Assembly (NCBI GenBank): GCA_021772845.1
Contig: JAJFLF010000008.1
Span: 1 to 10,323, forward strand
DNA: 10,323 nucleotides
Reading direction: 5' to 3'
Source of the DNA: Mariprofundus sp.
GTDB taxonomy: Bacteria > Pseudomonadota > Zetaproteobacteria > Mariprofundales > Mariprofundaceae
The stretch's first letter is position 1. The number at the start of each line of letters is the position of its first letter. Of the stretch, positions 5,247-10,323 are shown in pieces. The notes below the pieces were generated by a model, which worked only from the letters and a program-made list of their open reading frames with translations, did no database searches and was not told the origin of the DNA. A program made the translations under genes and the position numbers.

Positions 5247-6155
5247 CTATATTTCAACTTCATGTAAGGTATAAATACCAGTCTTACCTTTAAGTTGAGA
5301 CTTATGTGATCCAGATGTGTTTACATGTTTCCTTGCATGTTCATATGCTGATTCTGAAATCAAAAGCTGGGAACCAAACTTTTTATTAGCTTGCTCTATC
5401 CTGCTTGCAAAATTAACTGTATCACCTATTGCCGTAACTTTACTCATCGGGCCCGTACTAAAATGACCGATTATCGCAGGACCATAGTGAATGCCCGCCC
5501 TCAAACCGAATGATAGGCCGTACATGCTCTCCAAATACTGGTTAAAATGATTCAATTTATCGTGCATGGCTTTAACGGTATGAATGGCATCCATCACCAG
5601 GCCATCTTCTTTTTTGCATGCACCAAACAGAATCAGCATACCATCTCCGGCCACATCACTGATCACACCACCATGTTCGGTCACGATATCGTTCATGGTT
5701 AGATAATAACGATTGAGCACATGAACTACGTCATAGGCAGGCAACGATTCGGCAAATGAGGTGTAATTGGCCAGATCAGTAAACAGAACAGCAATATCTT
5801 TTTCCCGGCCCAATGAATTCTCATCATGGCTGACCAATTGGTCTCTTATGATCTGAGAATCCAGATCATCAACGACCAGACGACGGATTTTAATATCACC
5901 ACTGATTCTTGTCTGGCAGGCAAGGCGGATATCATCAGGCAAGCGCAGTCGATCTTTCATCTTCGTTTCAGCCTCATTTCTTGGCGCGCAAAACTCCAGC
6001 CCTTCAACTACATGTACTCTGCAGGTCGAACAACGCGCATTACCACCACAAGCATGCGTATGCTTGATGTCAGACTTCAAGGATGATTCTAAAACAGTTT
6101 CCTGATCTGAAACGGCGATACTTTTATGATCGGTTTCTGAATATATGTAGTTTAT
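5247..6155 (-). CDS. Class III adenylate/guanylate cyclase with N-terminal [2Fe-2S] ferredoxin domain
   Basis: From the proposed AUA start at 6155 the protein has 302 residues. Residues 1-98 form a plant-type ferredoxin domain with cysteines C36, C42, C45 (CGGNARCSTC) and C80. Residues about 115-300 are a class III cyclase domain: metal-binding D127 (FTDLANYT) and D171 (AGDGML), then KVTAIGDTVNFASRIE with T241, N248 and R252. The position usually holding the base-recognising Lys is Asp (D167 in SDVAGDG), so the substrate is uncertain. Known: such fusions occur in bacteria and are thought to tie cyclic-nucleotide synthesis to redox state. The first conventional start, TTG at 6080, would delete the N-terminal ferredoxin strands and has no ribosome binding site. 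The frame is open to a stop at 6171-6173. GGAGG in the end of the upstream gene lies six bases before ATA, which overlaps that gene's TAA (ATAA), implying translational coupling. Confidence 0.87.
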   Translation of the reverse strand: MNYIYSETDHKSIAVSDQETVLESSLKSDIKHTHACGGNARCSTCRVHVVEGLEFCAPRNEAETKMKDRLRLPDDIRLACQTRISGDIKIRRLVVDDLDSQIIRDQLVSHDENSLGREKDIAVLFTDLANYTSFAESLPAYDVVHVLNRYYLTMNDIVTEHGGVISDVAGDGMLILFGACKKEDGLVMDAIHTVKAMHDKLNHFNQYLESMYGLSFGLRAGIHYGPAIIGHFSTGPMSKVTAIGDTVNFASRIEQANKKFGSQLLISESAYEHARKHVNTSGSHKSQLKGKTGIYTLHEVEI

Positions 6156-7657
6156 TTCACACCTCCATATTTAAGGCCCGTTAACTTTGCCATATCCCGC
6201 TTCCATGTGGTGAGATCATTCGGATTAAATTTACTGAGATGGTCATGCCCGCATGCCCGTGCCATGACTTTCATCAGCTCTGTTGAAGCACCAAAGAAGC
6301 GGGCCAAACGACGAGATGCATCATCTACATTAAACTTGGCTCGCAATTCAGGTTTTTGCGTTGCTATGCCTGCCGGACATTGATTGGTGTTACACATACG
6401 TGCGGCGACACAGCCGATAGCTTGTAATGCTGAATTAGAAATAGCGATGCCATCAGCACCTAATGCCATTGCCTTAATAAAGTCTTCTGGAACACGAAGA
6501 CCACCGGTGATAGTCAACGTGATATCACCACGCCCTAACTGATCCAGATGCTGTCTCGCCCGTGCAAGGGCAGGAATAGTTGGTACTGATATATTATCAC
6601 GGAATATCCGTGGTGCAGCACCTGTACCTCCACCTCTTCCATCAAGAATGATGTAATCAACACCTGAGGCTAATGCAAAATCGATATCATCCTCGATATG
6701 ATTGGCTGAGAGCTTCATGCCAATGGGAATGCCGCCGCTTACCTCTCGCACACGATCAGAAAAACGTCTGAAATCATCCGGTGTGTTCAGATCAGAAAAT
6801 GTAGGTGGGGATACAGCGTCATCCCCAGGGTTTAATCCGCGAACTGCGGCAATTTTCTCAGTCACTTTACTACCGGGGAGGTGGCCTCCCGTGCCAGTCT
6901 TGGCCCCCTGACCGCCTTTAAAATGAAAGGCCTGAACACGCTTAAGCAGCGCTTCATTAAAACCAAACTGAGCTGATGCCAATTCATAGAAGTAACGCGA
7001 GTTGGCCTGCTGCTCTTCTGGCAACATGCCGCCTTCGCCCGAACATATACCTGTCCCGGCTAATTCAGCCCCTTTAGCCAAAGCAACTTTGGCTTCTTCA
7101 GACAGAGCACCAAAACTCATATCTGAAACAAACAGTGGAGTATCTAGAATCAACGGCTTCCTGGCATTTGGGCCAATCACCAACTCACTGCCAACAGGGA
7201 TATTTTCCATCAAGGGTTTTGTTGCAAATTGAGCCGCCAGTATTTGGATATCATCCCATGAAGGCAATTGAATGCGAGGGACTCCCATAGCAACCATCTC
7301 ACCATGATGCCCTGTCTTTTCCAGCCCAAAACGTGCCAAATCATGAATGCGTTTCACGGTTGGCTCCTCAGGTGTGGCCTCAGCAGTAGTCTGTTGGGTT
7401 AACACAGGATCATCTTCTGAGAGTTTTTTATGTGAACCATCACAATAAGGAGGATTGTTTGTATGTTTACACATACATAAATACGCTTGCTCAGTGGCCT
7501 CGGCCTTAAAAGCTACTGGCGTAAAATCAGTTCCGCGATGTGAGCCATCACAAAAAGGCTGATTCTTTGATCGCCCACAGGCACACCAGTGATATTCTTC
7601 ACCTGCTTTAAGTTCGACGCCCTTTGGCACTTTAGCTGCAATAACTGGCTTACTCAT
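6152..7657 (-). CDS. Double-CDGSH / FMN-dependent glutamate-synthase-domain fusion protein
   Basis: A 501-residue cytoplasmic protein starting at the ATG at 7657, which has GGAGG four bases upstream; a longer frame from TTG 7711 overlaps the previous gene and has no support. Two CDGSH iron-sulphur motifs lead: C25, C27, C36, H40 and C61, C63, C72, H76. A Pro/Glu/Thr linker (about 85-100) follows, then a glutamate-synthase central/FMN domain (about 105-495) with SDMSFGALSEEAK, FKGGQGAKTGTGGHLPG, LDGRGGGTGAAP, TGGLRVPEDFIKAMALGAD and the [3Fe-4S] triad C416, C422, C427 (C-x5-C-x4-C). It lacks the N-terminal glutaminase domain and the GltD partner of true GOGAT, so it probably does not make glutamate from glutamine unaided. 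The reaction is unknown; an FMN/Fe-S oxidoreductase or electron-transfer role is inferred. It is 26 bp after the MBL gene and overlaps the cyclase start. Confidence 0.9.
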   Translation of the reverse strand: MSKPVIAAKVPKGVELKAGEEYHWCACGRSKNQPFCDGSHRGTDFTPVAFKAEATEQAYLCMCKHTNNPPYCDGSHKKLSEDDPVLTQQTTAEATPEEPTVKRIHDLARFGLEKTGHHGEMVAMGVPRIQLPSWDDIQILAAQFATKPLMENIPVGSELVIGPNARKPLILDTPLFVSDMSFGALSEEAKVALAKGAELAGTGICSGEGGMLPEEQQANSRYFYELASAQFGFNEALLKRVQAFHFKGGQGAKTGTGGHLPGSKVTEKIAAVRGLNPGDDAVSPPTFSDLNTPDDFRRFSDRVREVSGGIPIGMKLSANHIEDDIDFALASGVDYIILDGRGGGTGAAPRIFRDNISVPTIPALARARQHLDQLGRGDITLTITGGLRVPEDFIKAMALGADGIAISNSALQAIGCVAARMCNTNQCPAGIATQKPELRAKFNVDDASRRLARFFGASTELMKVMARACGHDHLSKFNPNDLTTWKRDMAKLTGLKYGGVK

Positions 7658-7683
7658 ATGTCCTCCATCTTTATCATCTTTAG

Positions 7684-8586
7684 TTACCACCCCATATGGT
7701 AATAAGCCCAAATGCGCTCAATGTTCATTGGGAGCCATTCATTGTAATACTGCCAGTTTTTATACTTGGGAAGTTTCACGGTTTGTCTTAATGCATCAGG
7801 ACTATGACTTCCAGAGTCCATTGCACTCTTTACAGCGACCATCAGATCTTCCAGGTAAACACGCTGTTCTGAAACGACAGATGCCAGATCGATTGCCGGT
7901 TGATCTTCAGGTCCGTGTCCAGATATGACATAGTCAAAATCCAACTGCTCTATCTCTTTTAACGATCTAATCCATTCATCGGGCCAAAAGTCTGGCATGG
8001 CTCTAAAGGCCACCCTACGTGGTGTGACAATATCTACGATAAACAATACCTTCTCTTTAGGTAGGCGCATAACGACCAGACTTTCACCGTGATTTGGTCC
8101 AAAGTAGCTTAATTCAAGCTTTCTACCTCCGAGCGTTAGCGTGTAGGTATCATCAAACGTAATATCTGGCATAGGTGTGAGAGGGCTAGGGTGGTCAGCT
8201 AACTCTTTCAATACGTTCTTATGGCCTATGAACTTCGCACCTTCTTTTTTAAAGATTTGGCCACCCGAAATGTGATCATGATGGTTGTGGCTATAGACAA
8301 CATATTTAATCGGCTTGTCTGTCACTTTGCGAATTTCGTTGCGTAAAAGCTCAGCCGCTTTGGGATTCATCGGATCAGTCACAATGACACCCTCATCGGT
8401 CACAAGAAAGATATTTCGGTAAACCCACCAGCGAAAAACATACAAGCCATCACCGAGGTTCTTCACACTGTGACCAAACGTTTTTCCACCCATCGGTTCT
8501 TGCCTTGGGAATTTAGGCTCTGCAGTTGCTGTCATTGATAGCAACAAACCTGTTATTAAGATTAATACCTGGAATAAAGACTTCAT
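7684..8586 (-). CDS. Exported metallo-beta-lactamase-fold hydrolase
   Basis: A 300-residue protein from the ATG at 8586, chosen because AGGAGG lies seven bases upstream; an upstream ATG ten codons earlier lacks such a site. Residues 1-22 are a Sec signal peptide (basic start, ILITGLLLSM core, probable cleavage after TATA before EP). Zinc ligands of the MBL fold in order: HNHHDH (H90, H92, D94, H95), H156 in GPNHGES, D175 in FIVDIV, and H214 in SGHGPED. Location is therefore periplasmic. The family covers lactonases, thioesterases, sulphur-compound and quinoprotein-associated hydrolases; the substrate cannot be told from the sequence. It is the first gene of the operon with the CDGSH/glutamate-synthase-like and ferredoxin-cyclase genes. 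No convincing promoter was found in the 190 bp upstream (8587-8776). Confidence 0.87.
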   Translation of the reverse strand: MKSLFQVLILITGLLLSMTATAEPKFPRQEPMGGKTFGHSVKNLGDGLYVFRWWVYRNIFLVTDEGVIVTDPMNPKAAELLRNEIRKVTDKPIKYVVYSHNHHDHISGGQIFKKEGAKFIGHKNVLKELADHPSPLTPMPDITFDDTYTLTLGGRKLELSYFGPNHGESLVVMRLPKEKVLFIVDIVTPRRVAFRAMPDFWPDEWIRSLKEIEQLDFDYVISGHGPEDQPAIDLASVVSEQRVYLEDLMVAVKSAMDSGSHSPDALRQTVKLPKYKNWQYYNEWLPMNIERIWAYYHMGW

Positions 8587-8776
8587 CTCTACACCTCCTA
8601 TAAAAATATGATTCATCCAACGTGAACAGCAACAGTAATATTGACTTAGATTGTGATAAAGGGTCTATAATTAAACATACTGTTTCCTGTGGGATGACAA
8701 TATGTAGCTCCTGACGCAGATAGAGTCCTTTGCTGCCGCAGGACCAAAAAATTCGCAGTCTCCATAGCCTGTCAAA

Positions 8777-10126
8777 TTATCGCAGCGTCACCAACTCTTC
8801 CGAACTGGTGGGGTGAATGGCCACAGCCCGGTCAAAATCCTGTTTGCTTGCTCCCATCTTTATGGCAACTGCAAAACCCTGCAGCATCTCGTCAACACCG
8901 AGGCCGATCATATGTAGGCCAATCACTTTCTCTTCAGGGCCTACACATATCAGCTTCATCGTGGTTTTCGATTTTTCATCTGAAAGTGCGTAATACATCG
9001 GTGTGAAGCGTGTTTGGTAAACCTTAACTGCATCGCCATGCAACGCGCGCGCCTCATCCTCGGTTTTGCCGATCGTGGCGATAGGTGGATGGCTAAACAC
9101 CACCGTCGGGATATTTTCATAATCCTGTCGGCTTTCTGGTTCACGGTTAAACAACCGGGCCGCCAGTTTACGTCCAGCAGCTACAGCTACCGGGGTAAGT
9201 TGTGCTCGGCCAGTTATATCACCAATAGCATAGATGCCTGGTTTATTGCTGTTCTGAAATGCGTCGGTGGGAATGGTTCCATCTGCATTTACTTCTATAC
9301 CAGCAGCTTTAAGGTTCAACTTATCCGTGGCCGCTTTTCGCCCAATCGCCCAGAGCAGAGAGTCGACATGCAGAATGTTCTCATGATTACTGCACTGAAT
9401 CTCCAGAGAACCATCTGCACGTTTGCGTGTCGAAGATATCTGCGTATTGGGGATAATATTAATGCCGCTCTCCAGCATATGTTCCATCAAAGCTTCACGA
9501 ACACTCTCATCAAAGGTGCGCAGCAGCTGGTGTTTTCTCAACAGCATGGTGACTTCAGACCCCAGTGCATTAAACATGCAGGCGACTTCAACCGCGATAT
9601 AACCACTGCCGACGATTGCGACCCGTTCAGGCCTCTCTTCCAGTTCAAAGAAACCGTCCGAACTGATACCCAAATCTGCACCTGTTATATCCGGAATAAC
9701 GGGATAACCGCCGGTTGAAATTACGATATGTTCTGACCTGTATTCAGCACCATTCACCGCTATCGTTTTGTCATCAACAAAAGAGGCAAATCCATTGATC
9801 ACATCCACAACACTGCTAGTCAAAAGTCGCCCATATAATTCATTGAGATTTTTCACGTATGCATCACGGCTCTGTTTCAGGTTTGACCAGTTAAACTGCC
9901 ATGGCGCAACATCAAAACCATATCCCTTAGCCTGCTTAAGGCTGTGTTGAATATCCGAAGCATTCCACATGATTTTTTTCGGGACGCAGCCGACATTTAC
10001 ACAGGTGCCACCCAGGCGGCTGGACTCAACCAGCAGAACACGCGCACCATATTCTGCCGCTCGGCGGGCAGTTGCGCCGCCGCCACTGCCACCACCGATA
10101 ACTATATAATCATAATCAGAATTCAT
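8777..10126 (-). CDS. gor: Glutathione-disulfide reductase (NADPH)
   Basis: A 449-residue flavoprotein, matching E. coli Gor (450) in length. Seen: FAD-binding YIVIGGGSGGGATARRAA (residues 8-24), redox-active disulphide GGTCVNVGCVPKK (C42, C47), second dinucleotide fold VGSGYIAVEVA (172-182) with R197 and R203 at the positions that select NADPH, FAD-contacting YAIGDITG, and the C-terminal HPTSSEELVTLR whose His (H438) and Glu act as proton relay. The GGKM-independent layout and lack of a mercury or dihydrolipoamide-type C-terminus favour glutathione reductase. Role: cytosolic recycling of oxidised glutathione. The ATG at 10126 has GGAG about six bases upstream. A probable glutathione S-transferase gene ends 89 bp upstream on the same strand, so the two may be cotranscribed. 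Confidence 0.95.
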   Translation of the reverse strand: MNSDYDYIVIGGGSGGGATARRAAEYGARVLLVESSRLGGTCVNVGCVPKKIMWNASDIQHSLKQAKGYGFDVAPWQFNWSNLKQSRDAYVKNLNELYGRLLTSSVVDVINGFASFVDDKTIAVNGAEYRSEHIVISTGGYPVIPDITGADLGISSDGFFELEERPERVAIVGSGYIAVEVACMFNALGSEVTMLLRKHQLLRTFDESVREALMEHMLESGINIIPNTQISSTRKRADGSLEIQCSNHENILHVDSLLWAIGRKAATDKLNLKAAGIEVNADGTIPTDAFQNSNKPGIYAIGDITGRAQLTPVAVAAGRKLAARLFNREPESRQDYENIPTVVFSHPPIATIGKTEDEARALHGDAVKVYQTRFTPMYYALSDEKSKTTMKLICVGPEEKVIGLHMIGLGVDEMLQGFAVAIKMGASKQDFDRAVAIHPTSSEELVTLR

Positions 10127-10215
10127 CTTCTCTCCAATTTGAATGGCAAAACAGAGGTTTATTTTTAATCATCATATTTAACGCATTGTGAATAATGATA
10201 AAGAATATTTTCTAC

Positions 10216-10323
10216 TTATTTCTTCCACCACTGATTTTGAATCTGTGCAGTGGTAAAACTTTCTCGTGATTGCATCTTCTGGTAATAACTTGAGAGAGCA
10301 GGGCTCGTCTCCTCTGAAATCCA
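10216..10323 (-). CDS. C-terminal end of a probable glutathione S-transferase (partial)
   Basis: Read on the minus strand from the right edge, one frame gives 35 residues and then TAA at 10216-10218. The peptide contains SPALSSYYQKMQSRESFTTA followed by QIQNQWWKK. The pattern P-x-L-x-x-Y-Y-x-K-M-x-x-R-x-x-F-x-x-A is the usual end of the GST C-terminal helical domain (P.L..Y..R...RPA...A). Its position just upstream of gor on the same strand supports a glutathione-related role. The remaining approximately 170 residues lie outside the window. The short length limits certainty; the two other minus-strand frames do not give a recognisable peptide. Confidence 0.55.
   Translation of the reverse strand, partial: WISEETSPALSSYYQKMQSRESFTTAQIQNQWWKK

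Noticed and set aside
7658..7711. Longer start (TTG 7711) for the CDGSH/glutamate-synthase-like protein
   Set aside because: It would overlap the end of the MBL gene and has no ribosome binding site, while ATG 7657 has GGAGG at the right distance and begins directly with the conserved domain.
8641..8671. Plus-strand promoter TTGACT / TATAAT upstream of the MBL gene
   Set aside because: The spacer is 19 bp and nothing on the plus strand downstream looks like a gene or a terminated small RNA; it would only run antisense to gor. Probably chance in an AT-rich intergenic region.
8725..8751. Hairpin GTCCT..AGGAC with an adjacent A6/T6 tract, as a terminator for gor
   Set aside because: In the direction of gor transcription the T-tract comes before the hairpin, not after it, so it does not have intrinsic-terminator geometry on either strand.
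9014..9718. A 234-codon plus-strand open frame opposite gor
   Set aside because: It is antisense to a fully conserved glutathione reductase, lacks a ribosome binding site and shows no recognisable domain.

Overview
The window looks like ordinary chromosome from a moderate-GC Proteobacterium, most likely a gammaproteobacterium or a close relative. Evidence: a stand-alone DnaQ-type epsilon subunit, a SrkA/YihE kinase very close to the enterobacterial protein, a Bax-like glucosaminidase, an NADPH glutathione reductase, and a perfect CRP-type palindrome. There are no transposases, integrases, phage genes, tRNAs or rRNAs. The species cannot be named from the sequence.

Layout. The left edge (1-1232, minus) holds the N-terminal 410 codons of a type-2 (archaeal AMP-phosphorylase-like) thymidine phosphorylase. 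It diverges from dnaQ (1428-2171, plus). dnaQ runs tail to tail into, and overlaps by 29 bp, a Bax-like lipoprotein glucosaminidase (2143-3078, minus). The non-coding stretch 3103-3520 holds a CRP-like palindrome and then four head-to-tail units of 72-77 bp. Each unit folds into three hairpins whose stems vary in sequence but keep pairing; a fifth unit is degenerate. After it come srkA (3521-4537) and an unrecognised single-pass membrane protein (4553-5212), an apparent two-gene plus-strand operon.

From 5247 to 8586 lies a minus-strand operon rich in iron-sulphur motifs. In transcription order it encodes an exported metallo-beta-lactamase-fold hydrolase, a protein with two CDGSH motifs fused to an FMN glutamate-synthase-type domain carrying a [3Fe-4S] cysteine triad, and a class III nucleotide cyclase with an N-terminal [2Fe-2S] ferredoxin domain. 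The cyclase has no ATG, GTG or TTG that would include the whole ferredoxin domain. The best-placed initiator is an AUA overlapping the upstream stop codon, six bases after a strong Shine-Dalgarno sequence.

The right end holds glutathione reductase (8777-10126, minus), preceded by the last 35 codons of what looks like a glutathione S-transferase (10216-10323, minus).

How the parts may work together (inference): the MBL/CDGSH/cyclase operon could link Fe-S or redox state to cyclic-nucleotide output, and the CRP-like site at 3111-3126 is a possible local target of such a signal. The glutathione genes and SrkA also suit oxidative-stress handling. The most unusual element is the hairpin repeat array. 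On the minus strand most of its loops read CAGGA or AUGGA, like CsrA/RsmA binding sites, so a Csr/Rsm-type regulatory RNA is one testable reading.
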